DNA from: Ruminococcus callidus
GTDB taxonomy: Bacteria; Bacillota; Clostridia; Oscillospirales; Ruminococcaceae
Reading direction: 5' to 3'
Length of the DNA: 62,387 bases
Assembly (NCBI RefSeq): GCF_020709055.1
Contig: NZ_JAJFCK010000017.1
Coordinates: forward strand, 1-62,387
How positions within the stretch are numbered: position 1 is the stretch's first letter; every line of letters begins with the position of its first letter. The position numbers and the translations under genes were made by a program. The notes under the pieces are model-generated. The model was given only the letters and a program-made list of their open reading frames with translations. It had not been told where the DNA came from and made no database searches. Of this stretch, positions 53,301 through 61,136 are shown in pieces.

Positions 53301-53886
53301 CGGTAATGTTGCTTCTGATATCTGCAGAAATTTCGTCGATCTTATACTTATAGTACAAGTTATAGCCAGCATTTCCGTATGTTGTTCTGAGAGATCCGCC
53401 ATTTCCCCGCAAATCAAAAAAATTGCTATTTCGATTCAACAGCAGATATGTCAAATTAGAAATGCGGTTGGTTTCGCTGGTCGTGCCATATTTCCAATTT
53501 GCATAATAAGTCATATTCTCCTGAAACTCAGTTACGATCTCTCCAGCAGTATTGGCCCAGCCGGCAAATACGAGGTTAGAGTTTACCGGCGGTTCCGGAT
53601 TGGGAATGCAGGTCGGTTCGGCATCGTCAGACAAACTGCATATGCCATTGCTGACCACAAATGAACTATCGTTCATGATCCCGCCAGTAAGGTTAAACTT
53701 TGTCGTTGCAGAGGAAACCAAAAACGGATTTTCCTCCTGTTCGCCGGTACCAGCTTCTTCTGCATGCGCTGCCATCGTCAGTGAGCCATACGCTGCAAAC
53801 GGAATTGTCCCCGCTAAGATTGTCATCGCACTCAAACCAGCCAAAAAGCGTTTGACTCGTGAGTGCCCCCAAATTTTCCCTTTCAT
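47329..53886 (-). CDS. Giant secreted repeat protein (2185 aa)
   Basis: A very large extracellular protein, possibly an adhesin or scaffold. The signal peptide is about 1-40. It then has an InlB/Listeria-type B repeat (about residues 60-130), a lectin-like or beta-sandwich region, a GLUG-like section, seven tandem 46-residue repeats plus a partial one (nucleotides 50926-51891), a Thr/Ala linker, and several beta-sandwich and Ig-like modules to the end. No LPXTG sorting signal or dockerin was seen, and the C-terminus is SYSKAA, so attachment is unclear. The ATG at 53886 has GGAAAGGAAG upstream. Function not known. Confidence 0.8.
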   Translation of the reverse strand: MKGKIWGHSRVKRFLAGLSAMTILAGTIPFAAYGSLTMAAHAEEAGTGEQEENPFLVSSATTKFNLTGGIMNDSSFVVSNGICSLSDDAEPTCIPNPEPPVNSNLVFAGWANTAGEIVTEFQENMTYYANWKYGTTSETNRISNLTYLLLNRNSNFFDLRGNGGSLRTTYGNAGYNLYYKYKIDEISADIRSNITAFDAQNAEYCIGNQIYVTPIFSFSDSKGKISENEQENAFVKITYVIQNRSENPVTEFGLASTADVMIGGNDHAAIYGYSADQTPVTSENHTMFSNVPNIEMHDGSGNIFSLSLSDDGDCWWGVYSSRTQNAYTGHNGSNYSTGYDSGISYSWQNINLAPGETVFRSAVFAAGDIHLFRKHAYDANGYCFGGADCELAIDHADENSVIYQAPIFTNQTYEVRNSGQLLWLSQHMNDGSVVGNANIKLMHDLVFPDDGRISWKPIRNYSGTFDGQGFSISGMQYTSEGEEDCGGIFGTLSGATVRNLGVINSTFESSSGNTGSIAGNAAGNTRLENVYSLAAVTGTKAAGLVYEISDSIVSSVLCAGASDSGHMIYGSSTASTFQCCYYLSEKSTYSDSGMQNILSDDLSSGMVAYQLGWNQNIGEEDYPVLNGDAMVYRYTINHSCSEANPMPELSYTNDESQNGKVVKIEHEYDWGELVTPATCTENEFWNRKCVNCGEVTSETFERVEEGHLATGHTYDWGRVVSPNTCTENAVWAKKCVKCGEELEETFERTDGDNAAKGHRYEWRRMIKPATCTENAVWEKYCVNCGDVLPETFERTDGDNAATGHKYRWGDMVSAATCTENAVWTKKCVNCGETLEGTFERTDGDNEAKGHRYDWGDMISAATCTENAVWTKKCVNCGEALGGTFERTDGDNAAKGHHYDWDCMVHEATCTNNAVWTKKCVDCGLVLEGTLECNDGENAAKGHQYEWFKMISPADCVHAALWIKKCAECDAVSDDTFERTDGGNAAKGHTYGNDSICTVCGQRDPSAPVTTTTTTAPAGVGTTVSTSKTTTTTAAATTEPYARVTSTYDKTVEDAVKKEENRKLNIVGDMTVTPMSKSDIIAAGIALSDPGNYHCYNYSIEMDFEDVPMIFTKYEAVPSTPSAPEKKKIVISPPSGSGGPVEIPSGGNTYVPEIGASVGYYEYESQEMFIIIYGESKWLKEFYDVQLVLFNSDSESLKDCTATLNVPSGLTLCNSSQTKFIGDLAAGAVSDIHWYLRGDEAGDYSLSARVVGENDGDAFSYDFHSKNNLHVYAGSALKMTIEAPNYSCYGDKYEMKIALTNVSDKPIYDLENKVKNVEHGYYSYKTVNDHGIVTNTSGKRILSSGGATSISVEELKPGESAVIELSITDLWKSPYQKNLELSKLFFDALSIGLSEMPLAQFCASLAASTVDGITVVHMLNNVVVTTLEGSTTEIPYEVVTSSFTDEFIDDHAFSFSGAVIDAAVGSCDSDGVQKIYYNGKCYIKKMEFYSDLVQQMAIDYQKNLDGAMTQEAYDRKYNLDYLEHTTGVKLDKDDIWDYIQDVISATGIDDIDFNGKQLPISDTVTIGRDLYKIFSKPKGEINAKIYVTDKNGNIISYNDGEKTTNSVRRAKAKIQMMSAASAAEPTYEFKVLSGDYTYADGVYTLTSDALIDIKPLVANEEAVVHIEYSDGYQAEYPMISVPEHECKGGNYQVIAPPDSANYGTAAQYCETCGKFINSKKIAKVCTAMLSNGEIFQNVYDAARYAGESGEEVELSIFGEITLNQDLNLSDNVQLVVTPYANLTFENSAKILSNREVLDYTNSVSEEVYETVTLNYWEGRTETLCFKYGTEVTELPVQGDVCGFSGWYSDGDYTEPFVPFTAGAGEHPHVYYSDAEHIFGSNGTCKTCGELKNGRDSFTKVGVSVADMVTLKFVAEISENAANDTNAYVEFTFPDGKAQTVRFASALQNADGTYVFRCKIPLNRLSDTIKAQICYSDGTRGSYLEYSVKQYTDYILQHQENYDSSVTESIQALLNLGGYIQMYSGYHADAPINQELNLPLDDVNVVIGDEYKAVKEGHSDNIQVKGASLSISEQASINIQFALKDGADIQDYTFTVDGKTVPVKKSGNYYVISLKGIAPQNYDKMYQFKVASKTQPAQDYVTLSYSCFTYARTVLDSSFESNVTNLIKAMYFYHQGIENYMSYSKAA
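50926..51891 (-). repeat. Seven 138-bp tandem repeats coding 46-residue Cys motifs
   Basis: Each unit reads His-x12-Cys-x9-Cys-x2-Cys in the protein, with the core TENAVWTKKCVNCGE and an acidic FERTDGDNAAKG end. The seven units have exactly the same length (966 bases in total), and an eighth partial unit continues as HTYGND with a CxxC. Units 4 and 5 are almost identical. The His and Cys arrangement could bind a metal ion. Confidence 0.9.
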
Positions 53887-54050
53887 CTGTCTTCCTTTCC
53901 TGTAAAAATATGTTATTTCCTGTACCGGTTCTGTGCTGCGAAAATTTAAATTTCCAAAAAGATGAACATTCAAATACTTTCATAAAGTATCATAAGAATT
54001 GTATTGCAAAGATGCTTACGAAAAGACACAAAGCCAGCCTGACGTAGGTT

Positions 54051-54080
54051 ATTTTAACATACTTTTATTTTAAAAGTCAA
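54051..54080 (-). promoter_or_regulatory. Sigma-A promoter of the giant repeat protein gene
   Basis: On the minus strand, TTGACT (54075-54080), 18-base spacer, TAAAAT (54051-54056). Confidence 0.68.
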
Positions 54081-54161
54081 TACGCTTGTACAGATTTAAC
54101 TATTTTTTAATACTTTTCGATGAAATCGAAAGAAAGAAATGATAAACATCATAACAAAAAA

Positions 54162-54192
54162 ACAGATGCATTGTAAAACACAGTGCATCTGT
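54162..54192. terminator. Hairpin after the phosphoesterase gene
   Basis: ACAGATGCA (54162-54170) pairs with TGCATCTGT (54184-54192). On the minus strand it is followed by T-runs, so it could close the phosphoesterase transcript. Confidence 0.72.
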
Positions 54193-54282
54193 CTTTGTTT
54201 GGTTTGTAATACAGCAAATTTTCAAACCCCCGCTATCCTACTTTTCTCGAAAAACATAAATAAGAACGGATATCATAATCCT

Positions 54283-55008
54283 TCATATTTCCTCAACAGG
54301 AAAACATTTCCGAAATCCACCCCCTGTAAGCTGAACAATCGTATCATAAAGCAAGACATGACGCTCATCAAATTGTTTGGAAAAGTGATAGTGTCCGGAA
54401 AACCAAAGGCGGAAATCCAAATTTTCGTCAAGTTCCTGAAAGAAATCGGTCAGCCGATTCTCTGTATAGCTTAACATTCCATGAAAAAGCTCCCACTGGA
54501 TCTTTGTGGAAAGACTATGAGTAAGCACAATGTCCACCTTCCAGTTCACACACTCCAGCGCAGCTCTGGCACGTTGAACTTCTGCCTCTGTTGGAAGCTC
54601 TTCCCGCCACCAGGACACACCTTCTTTACGGCGTACTTTGTCATGACTCTCTGCGCCGCCCATTGCAAAAATGCGGTATCCTTCGATTTGAAACACTTGC
54701 CCACGGCATAAATGAAAAATATGGGGCGTAATTTTCTGAATCAATCCGCCGTTCCACTTTTCGGTTGAGAAAGATTTCAGGCGGTCAAAATTTTCATGGT
54801 TTCCATCAATCCATAAGGTTGTCCAAGGTCTGTCCTCCAGCCATTTCAGCCAATTGCGTTCCTCCTCGCAATCTTTCCAAATCAATCCAAAGTCTCCGCA
54901 GATAATCATAAAATCCTCTCGTGACAATTGATTTTGCATTTGAAAATTCCTTTCGGAAAATTTTGAAATGTCAAGACTTCCATGCAGATCTCCAGTGATA
55001 AAAATCAA
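54283..55008 (-). CDS. Calcineurin-like metallophosphoesterase
   Basis: A 241-residue cytosolic enzyme with the full di-metal motif set: GDLHG (residues 6-10), CGDFG, GNHE, the single His in LTHSLS and GHYH. It resembles the small group of protein or nucleotide phosphoesterases. The substrate is not known. The gene looks monocistronic: it starts about 150 bases downstream of the spore protein gene and ends in a hairpin. Confidence 0.9.
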   Translation of the reverse strand: MIFITGDLHGSLDISKFSERNFQMQNQLSREDFMIICGDFGLIWKDCEEERNWLKWLEDRPWTTLWIDGNHENFDRLKSFSTEKWNGGLIQKITPHIFHLCRGQVFQIEGYRIFAMGGAESHDKVRRKEGVSWWREELPTEAEVQRARAALECVNWKVDIVLTHSLSTKIQWELFHGMLSYTENRLTDFFQELDENLDFRLWFSGHYHFSKQFDERHVLLYDTIVQLTGGGFRKCFPVEEI

Positions 55009-55087
55009 AATACTCTTCCTCCCAGTATTTTTCTATATTGTACCATGGAATAAGTAAAAATACAACTTTTCTATAATCAAACCAAAA

Positions 55088-55127
55088 ATAGGGCAGCTAC
55101 CCCGTAAAGCACGGCGCATCTGCCCTC
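55088..55127 (-). terminator. Terminator after the SASP gene
   Basis: AGGGCAG and CTGCCCT pair at the base of a long stem with partial inner pairing, followed on the minus strand by ATTTTTGG. It separates the spore protein gene from the phosphoesterase gene. Confidence 0.75.
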
Positions 55128-55158
55128 GTTTTTTATAATCTCCGGAATCCTACAGATG

Positions 55159-55338
55159 TTACTGCATCTTGTAGGCGTCAATCATTTTCTTGACCATCTG
55201 TCCGCCGATAGAGCCGGCTTCCCGTGCAGTCAGATCGCCGTTATAGCCCTGCTTCAAAGTCACGCCAACTTCGCTTGCAGACTCCATCTTAAAACGTTCC
55301 ATAGCTTCCTTGCCCTTCTGCGTAAATTCACCCTTCAT
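55159..55338 (-). CDS. Alpha/beta-type small acid-soluble spore protein
   Basis: A 59-residue DNA-binding spore protein, too short to stand out in ordinary frame searches. It has MERFKMESASEVGVTL, then GYNGDLTAREAGSIGGQMV and KKMIDAYK, which match the two conserved helices of the family, including the Glu-Ser/Ala site cut by the germination protease. It would coat and protect DNA in the spore. The ATG at 55338 has AAAGGAG eight bases upstream, and a sigma-G-like promoter lies ahead. Confidence 0.92.
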   Translation of the reverse strand: MKGEFTQKGKEAMERFKMESASEVGVTLKQGYNGDLTAREAGSIGGQMVKKMIDAYKMQ

Positions 55339-55420
55339 GATGACATCTCCTTTTTCATTCTTTTGGTTTTTGACTTTTTGCAGCTGCGCCTAAATTTCAG
55401 CGGCTTTCGTGCTGCACTAA

Positions 55421-55449
55421 TAGTATGACAAAAACGGAAGATTCTATGA
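55421..55449 (-). promoter_or_regulatory. Sigma-G-like promoter of the SASP gene
   Basis: On the minus strand, TCATA (55445-55449), 17-base spacer, CATACTA (55421-55427). This fits the forespore sigma-G consensus (-35 GHATR, -10 CATNNTA) except for one base of the -35. Confidence 0.6.
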
Positions 55450-55525
55450 GAGGTAGTTTTTTTCGTTTTTTGTGCATGGGACTGGAACTTCTGGAAAGAA
55501 TGCGTTTTTTCGCTGGAATTTGCGC

Positions 55526-57829
55526 CTATTTCCTGCCGAAAAACTTGAATTTTTTCAGAACGCTTCGGGTTTCCTCGCTCGGCTCATGTCCAGCGTCCTT
55601 TTCTTCGTCAAAAAAGCGCTGAACGTCGTTCACCAGCATTTCCCGCATACACTGCACCAATTCCGGCGGAAATTCTGTACACGACACGACTTCTGCTACT
55701 CTTTTCCAGCTCTTGAATTTAATGCCGGAACGCTTTACTGCTCCATAAATCAGAAAAATGGGATATTGCGTACCGCCCAGCGACGCAATACGGCAGCAGA
55801 TCAGCAGCGAGAAACCTGCAAGTTCTTTCTCCGAGTGGAACGGCACCTGCAGCAGCAAATTCTCTACAAGTTTTGAAAACTCCAGAGAATATCCCCAAGC
55901 GCCGTTCTGGAGCAGCAAAATCGTCCATTCAAACTGATGCTGCAGAGGCATCTGAGAAAGATTCTGATGAAAACGTTCTTCCCAGCTTGCCGTGAAACGG
56001 CTGCCATGCCGCTGCATCATCTCGATGGTCTGATACGCTCTCTGAAAAGCATCCGGCTGGCTCCAGATCATCTCCTGCAGGGCGTGGACAAATGCATCCC
56101 CCAGGTAGGAACTCTCCAGAATTGAAAATGCCTGCTCCTGATAGTTCGGATTCCACTGCATGTACAGTTTGGCCAGATGCTGTGAAAATACCGTTGCACA
56201 ATCGCTGGCGCTCAGAAGATCCAACGCCATCTGCGGAGAAACTGTCGGCTGCGCAACACCGAAAAGCCGTTCCAGCTGCCTGGAGAGGAACTGCTTGACC
56301 TTCGCCTTTCCATTCTCCGACTCTGACAGGAGCCTTGCCAAAATTTGAAATGCCTCCTGCTCCTCCGGACGACTCAGATCCAGCAGCTTCAGCAAGAGAA
56401 TCAGCTTGTTTTCCGAGCATTTTTTCATGGAAGCAAAATACTCGCACCACTGCTTTGGCTTCTGGCAGAAATACATACGGATTATCGTCTCTGTGGAATA
56501 GCCCACCAGTTGGCAAACTGCCTCCAGCTGTATCAGATGCTGGAAATCATCCTCCGCATCTTTCAGCGCATCCGCAGCATAGCGCCAAATTTCATTCAGC
56601 AACTGTTCCCGAGAGAGCAGTCCGTTTTTCAGGCTGCTCCGCAAAACGACAATGGCATCCTGCAATTCCGCATCACTGAGCGAATCACTGAACAGTTTGG
56701 ACGGATACACGGCATGCAGTATCTTCTCCTGCACCTCTCTGGAATAGTACGGGAACAGCGCTGCACGCTCCGTGCCAACCGGATAAAATGCAGTGTACTC
56801 CGTGCCGTAATCCCGGTAGGTCGTGTTATGCATCAGGTATTGGTGATATTCCTGAAGCAGCTTCTCATCTCCCTGGCAAAATGCACGAATCACCGGCAGA
56901 AATGCATCGGTTTTTATTGTGGGAAGCAGCAGACACTCCAAGTCAAACAGCACCACATCTTTCCGATTCTGGAATGCTCCGGCATCGTAATTGGTGGCAT
57001 GACTTTCCGGCGCACCGTTGACTGTGGGGGAATATACGCCGCACAGTGTCATTTGCGCGGGAATCTGCGGGACAGATGTCTCTCCAAGTCCGTCATAGGT
57101 GTTAAACGAGATATTCTTGGCGATCTCCAAGGGAAACAGCAGCGTAACAGCTGCGATCCAGAAGATGATGTTTTCCTTTTTATCGCAGATCAGAATGGGA
57201 CGATTTCCGCCGGAGCGCTCCTGCAACAGCGCATAGAACAGGCTTGCCAGATATTCCGTGCGGTTGGGATCAGCCTGCAAAAATGCGTGTACCGACTCCC
57301 GTGTCACACGTTTTCCGGCGATCAGAGAAACCGGCGGCAATGCTGCTGCACGGCTATCCCGATTGCCGTTGACGAAATACGAGCGTGTCAGTTTGTTCTG
57401 GAAAAACGCATTGTCACCGTAAAAGCAGGGATAATCCAGAACCTCCCGCATGCTGCCTACCAGCGTATAGACCAGCTTGTTTCCAGCACGTCCCTCGCTG
57501 ACGATTTCCCGTCCCAGATTCTTTCCAAAAACAAAGACGGCGGTTTCTTCGTGGGAAATCTCCAGCTTCTGATAGGAAAACCGCTGCGGATGGTATTGTG
57601 CAATGCTCTGCGCTTCCTGTACAATATCACGATCATAGTCTGTGATGGGATTCACTTTCCATACTTCGGAATTGGATGGAACGCAATAGTTTCTCCCGTC
57701 CGCCATGGTCTGAAGTTCCGGCGCACGGTGAAAGTAGGCTGCCATGCCGTCCGAAAACGAGTAGAAGCCCCAGCCACGATTTCCGCTGTCATAGTCTTTA
57801 AAACAATACGTATAGATCGATTGCTCCAC
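55526..57829 (-). CDS. GAP1-like (GTPase-associated protein 1) protein
   Basis: A 767-residue protein, probably cytosolic. The first ~150 residues (FTY-like YCFKDYDSG, then FYSFSDGMAAY and QRFSYQKLEI) look like the GAP1 N-terminal domain, and a middle part has the typical ISFNTYDG segment. The helical C-terminal half lacks recognised motifs. In predicted GTPase-centred conflict systems, GAP1 proteins are encoded next to TRAFAC-type GTPases, and such a gene lies directly upstream here. The start is GTG 57829 with AAAGGAGT nine bases before; no ATG fits. The stop is TAG. No lethal effector domain is evident. Confidence 0.6.
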   Translation of the reverse strand: MEQSIYTYCFKDYDSGNRGWGFYSFSDGMAAYFHRAPELQTMADGRNYCVPSNSEVWKVNPITDYDRDIVQEAQSIAQYHPQRFSYQKLEISHEETAVFVFGKNLGREIVSEGRAGNKLVYTLVGSMREVLDYPCFYGDNAFFQNKLTRSYFVNGNRDSRAAALPPVSLIAGKRVTRESVHAFLQADPNRTEYLASLFYALLQERSGGNRPILICDKKENIIFWIAAVTLLFPLEIAKNISFNTYDGLGETSVPQIPAQMTLCGVYSPTVNGAPESHATNYDAGAFQNRKDVVLFDLECLLLPTIKTDAFLPVIRAFCQGDEKLLQEYHQYLMHNTTYRDYGTEYTAFYPVGTERAALFPYYSREVQEKILHAVYPSKLFSDSLSDAELQDAIVVLRSSLKNGLLSREQLLNEIWRYAADALKDAEDDFQHLIQLEAVCQLVGYSTETIIRMYFCQKPKQWCEYFASMKKCSENKLILLLKLLDLSRPEEQEAFQILARLLSESENGKAKVKQFLSRQLERLFGVAQPTVSPQMALDLLSASDCATVFSQHLAKLYMQWNPNYQEQAFSILESSYLGDAFVHALQEMIWSQPDAFQRAYQTIEMMQRHGSRFTASWEERFHQNLSQMPLQHQFEWTILLLQNGAWGYSLEFSKLVENLLLQVPFHSEKELAGFSLLICCRIASLGGTQYPIFLIYGAVKRSGIKFKSWKRVAEVVSCTEFPPELVQCMREMLVNDVQRFFDEEKDAGHEPSEETRSVLKKFKFFGRK

Positions 57830-57845
57830 GATTCAATCACTCCTT

Positions 57846-58958
57846 TTACAGTGCATGCATATCCTTCATGATCCAGTAAAACGGATCCATAATATGGCGC
57901 GGATGGTGGATGGGCGGTGTTACAATGCCGCTTTTGACCTGCGGTGCAGCACCAAAGCAGGAGAAAGCGTAGTAATTCACGGTCTTGAAATAGCGTTCCG
58001 CTTTGTTGACCAGATTTCCCTCGTTGTGCTGCATCAGAAAATTTCGAATCAGATTGCTGTTCAAATTCCAGCGCTTCTTATCCAGCCGTCCCTTGGCATC
58101 CAAAACCGCCGTGGTATCTGCGCCCTCGCATCCGATAGAAAAGCCCGGCGGGCACAAATCGGCTTTTTCCGCATAGTCCCACTTGGCAACGCCGATAAAC
58201 AGCGGAATCTTTTTTCCCTTTTTGCCCTGCTGCTGTTCCAGTGCACCGATGATATTTTCGATGGCGATCTCATTGCTCTGGGCGGTCGCCTCCTGCTGCG
58301 GAAAGTCGATGTCTTTTGCCCGAAGTTCCTCCGACATTCCGGGAAGGTTCAGCAAGTCCAAAAGCAAAATGATGTAATCCGCACAAAACAGATAGTTCAG
58401 GCTGGCAAGCCGTTCCATCTCCTGCGATTCCTCACCGGGACGATCTGTCAGCGACAGGATGATCTCCTCGCAGTCTTTTTTGGCAACAGACTGGAACCCC
58501 ACCACGGAGGAAAAGTTATCCGCATGCTTCTGCGTGCTGTCCAGCACATCCGACTGTTGAATCCGATGCAGATTTTGTTCCCGCCACTCGATCAGTGCGT
58601 GGCTTTTGGCAGACACCAGCACACCGGTCTCGCTGGATTTGGACGCTACCACGTCAAGCAGATAGGTGCTCTTTCCGGAGCTTGAGAAGCCGGCAATGGC
58701 TACCACAGCAGTGGGTTCCGGCGGAATGATGTTGTTTTGATTCCGGCAGGCATCGTTGGAGCAGCAGATTCGCATGACACTGCCGCAGTTGCTGCACAGG
58801 GGAATCCCCCGATAATCCAGCGGAATATTCTTGTCCGGCTGTGTGACCGCAGTTTCCGGATGCTGTGCAACACACTTTGGGCAATAGAACGAATATGTCT
58901 CGATTTTATGATAGCAATAGGGACAGTAATCGTGGGGATAGCGATACATCTTACCCAT
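57846..58958 (-). CDS. Zinc-ribbon GTPase (TRAFAC-like)
   Basis: A 370-residue protein with two zinc-ribbon-like CxxC pairs (Cys12/15 with Cys26/29, and Cys55/58 with Cys65/66/71), then a GTPase domain. The P-loop is GFSSSGKST at 90-98. The switch II motif is DRPGEES (DxxG). VAKWD stands in the NKxD position. It was likely co-transcribed with a GAP1-like protein. The ATG at 58958 has GGGAGG eight bases ahead and starts just after the stop of the preceding gene. Both Cys clusters and the P-loop are intact, so it looks active. Confidence 0.8.
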   Translation of the reverse strand: MGKMYRYPHDYCPYCYHKIETYSFYCPKCVAQHPETAVTQPDKNIPLDYRGIPLCSNCGSVMRICCSNDACRNQNNIIPPEPTAVVAIAGFSSSGKSTYLLDVVASKSSETGVLVSAKSHALIEWREQNLHRIQQSDVLDSTQKHADNFSSVVGFQSVAKKDCEEIILSLTDRPGEESQEMERLASLNYLFCADYIILLLDLLNLPGMSEELRAKDIDFPQQEATAQSNEIAIENIIGALEQQQGKKGKKIPLFIGVAKWDYAEKADLCPPGFSIGCEGADTTAVLDAKGRLDKKRWNLNSNLIRNFLMQHNEGNLVNKAERYFKTVNYYAFSCFGAAPQVKSGIVTPPIHHPRHIMDPFYWIMKDMHAL

Positions 58959-58961
58959 CTC

Positions 58962-61076
58962 TCAGACCTCCCGAAAATAGAACAGACGGCGTTCTGCGAG
59001 ATTTTCCGGCCGGATCACAAAGCCTGCTACCTTTCCGGTAGCGGTAAATTCATAGCGCACATCCTGAACAGGCGTTCCCTTACTGTCAATCTTCTGGGAG
59101 TCGAACGTTCCGGAGGCAACCATATTTCCGCCCCGATTGTAGGCGACAAAGCTTAGGCGAGGAATGCGTGGGATATGGCTGGCAACGTGGAACGTCACGG
59201 AATATTTGTGCCCGAACACGCCCTCTTTCTGACGGTGATAATTGATCTCATACAGCGCATTTCGAACCACCAAGGTTCCGGCAGCGTTTCCGCTCTTGAT
59301 CCATCCGCAGAGGAACAGCACGGCAGACGACCCGCCGTTCTTTCGAATTTTGACTTTGAATGCACCGCTAGAATAAGCTGCTTTCCCCAGCGGTGCGATC
59401 TCGTAGCCGGGTTCACTGTCGTTCATATCCTTGGGAAAGCGGTCGGTACGGCAGGCAAACTGGACAATCGTCCCAACCGGCAATTCCGAACTTGGCCACT
59501 GGTTCCCGTCGAAGTCCAGATTGACTTCATCGACCCGCCGTCCCTCTTTTCGAATGACACGCAGCATCTCCTTTTCCACTGGCGTATACGAGAAATCGGG
59601 GACGATGCGCTTTCCATATTTTCCGCTGCGATCCACCGCAAAGACACAGATCTGATAGGGCTGGTCATACTGGAGATTCCGTGCCTGAAAGGAAATGCTA
59701 TTTCCGCTGACCGTTCCCATAAGTCTCATGCCGTCTTTCGGACTTTGGATTCTCGCTGTTCCCGCTTTGACGCAAGCGATATACTGGAACTGCGCTATCT
59801 GGCTTCGGTTGGCAAACTCAACGGTCAGACGCAGAGAGCGATCGAACTGCATCTTCTGGACGGACTTCACATCTGGCCAGTTGATTCCCGGAGTTACTGC
59901 CGGCAGGTCACCCAGCTTCACCACATCGTCGTCATCGTTCATCTCCCACAAACTAGCGTAGTACGTCTTTCCCATTTGCAGATTATCCGCCCGAAAGCCC
60001 TGAATGCCAACATCTTTGATCAGCTTCGCAGTCTGGCGATAATCCTTGGCATAGCCGTTGGTGTCCAGCGTTGCCCAGAGCTGCCGGCCGGTGAAGCCCT
60101 CCACAGAATACCGGAAAATCGCACTGGTTCCCTCAAATCTGGAAACGCTCTTTTTCGGCACCAAGGTGGCAGTGTGCACTTTCATATAGTGCAGCGCATC
60201 GTTGAGCAGATTTTCGTCGATCTGGTCGGCAAAATAGCGGTACGCTGCCGAACTAATACAGCGCACAGTGGACTTTCCGAACCAGCGTCCCATGACCTGA
60301 ATCATCTTGAAATCCCGATAGCGCTCGTACTCTGCGAAAAAGTCCCCCGGAATCTTCTGGATCTCGTCCACGGACAGACGAATTCCCAGCACATCGTGAT
60401 CCTTACAGCCTTGCAGCAGCTGAATCAGTTCCTGTTTGTTCGGAATTTTATTGCAGCCCAGATGGTATTTTAAAAAGTCGTAGATCGTGATATAGTGCAG
60501 CCGCTTTTTGGTTTTGACGTAGTCGCAGGATTCCAGATGAGTTTCAATGCTTTTGAATTCCATGTGGATCTTTAGAGCAGCTGCCAGACTGCGCAGATAG
60601 TCCTCCGTCTTTTCATAAAGGTAATCCCCCGGAATTGGCGGAACGATTTGCAGCGAGATGCCGTGTTTGCTGAGAATCTGCTTCAGGAATTTTTCCGTTG
60701 TCTCCCGCTTCTGCGCCGGTGTTCCCGTGGCGCCGATGACCGGATTCATAGGCGTTCCCAGCTGGAGGACAATGTTCTGGAACATATAATTTCCCTTTTT
60801 CACATTGTCAACAATAAAGTCCCACTCCTCCTGCGTCACGCCGCCCTTTCCGCTCAGCAGCCGATAAACCTGACACACATCCTCTTCCAACAGTCGAAGC
60901 GCCTCGTGGTAATTGTCGTTCAGCATGCGCTCCGTGATTTCCGGCGTGACACCATCAGCGAGCTTCATAGCGATCTGCCGATATGCCGTCACCTTTACCG
61001 GTGCCGGAGGAGAACATTTTTCCATAGGAGAACGAGTTTCCACGTACAAATTTGCGTCTTCACTATACTTGATCAT
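58962..61076 (-). CDS. Large protein of unknown function with Fn3-like modules (704 aa)
   Basis: A 704-residue, apparently cytosolic protein. The first ~330 residues are helical and not recognised. Residues about 330-700 look like several beta-sandwich modules, of which one resembles fibronectin type III (YDQPYQICVFAVDRSGKYG). There is no signal peptide and no known catalytic motif. It is the gene between the Hsp70-vWA protein and the GTPase. The ATG at 61076 has GGAAAGG upstream. It may form the bridging part of a complex; that is inference from context. Confidence 0.6.
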   Translation of the reverse strand: MIKYSEDANLYVETRSPMEKCSPPAPVKVTAYRQIAMKLADGVTPEITERMLNDNYHEALRLLEEDVCQVYRLLSGKGGVTQEEWDFIVDNVKKGNYMFQNIVLQLGTPMNPVIGATGTPAQKRETTEKFLKQILSKHGISLQIVPPIPGDYLYEKTEDYLRSLAAALKIHMEFKSIETHLESCDYVKTKKRLHYITIYDFLKYHLGCNKIPNKQELIQLLQGCKDHDVLGIRLSVDEIQKIPGDFFAEYERYRDFKMIQVMGRWFGKSTVRCISSAAYRYFADQIDENLLNDALHYMKVHTATLVPKKSVSRFEGTSAIFRYSVEGFTGRQLWATLDTNGYAKDYRQTAKLIKDVGIQGFRADNLQMGKTYYASLWEMNDDDDVVKLGDLPAVTPGINWPDVKSVQKMQFDRSLRLTVEFANRSQIAQFQYIACVKAGTARIQSPKDGMRLMGTVSGNSISFQARNLQYDQPYQICVFAVDRSGKYGKRIVPDFSYTPVEKEMLRVIRKEGRRVDEVNLDFDGNQWPSSELPVGTIVQFACRTDRFPKDMNDSEPGYEIAPLGKAAYSSGAFKVKIRKNGGSSAVLFLCGWIKSGNAAGTLVVRNALYEINYHRQKEGVFGHKYSVTFHVASHIPRIPRLSFVAYNRGGNMVASGTFDSQKIDSKGTPVQDVRYEFTATGKVAGFVIRPENLAERRLFYFREV

Positions 61077-61136
61077 TTACACTTTTCCTTTCCCCGATAC
61101 TTTTCTGAATCTTTATGCAGGACTGCTCCCGCATAC

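Larger units (their letters stand above)
53887..54282. other. Intergenic region upstream of the giant protein gene
   Basis: The 396-base gap holds the giant gene promoter at 54051-54080 and a long leader of roughly 160 bases before its start at 53886. A hairpin lies at 54162-54192. The remaining part is AT-rich and has no open frame that looks coding. Confidence 0.5.
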
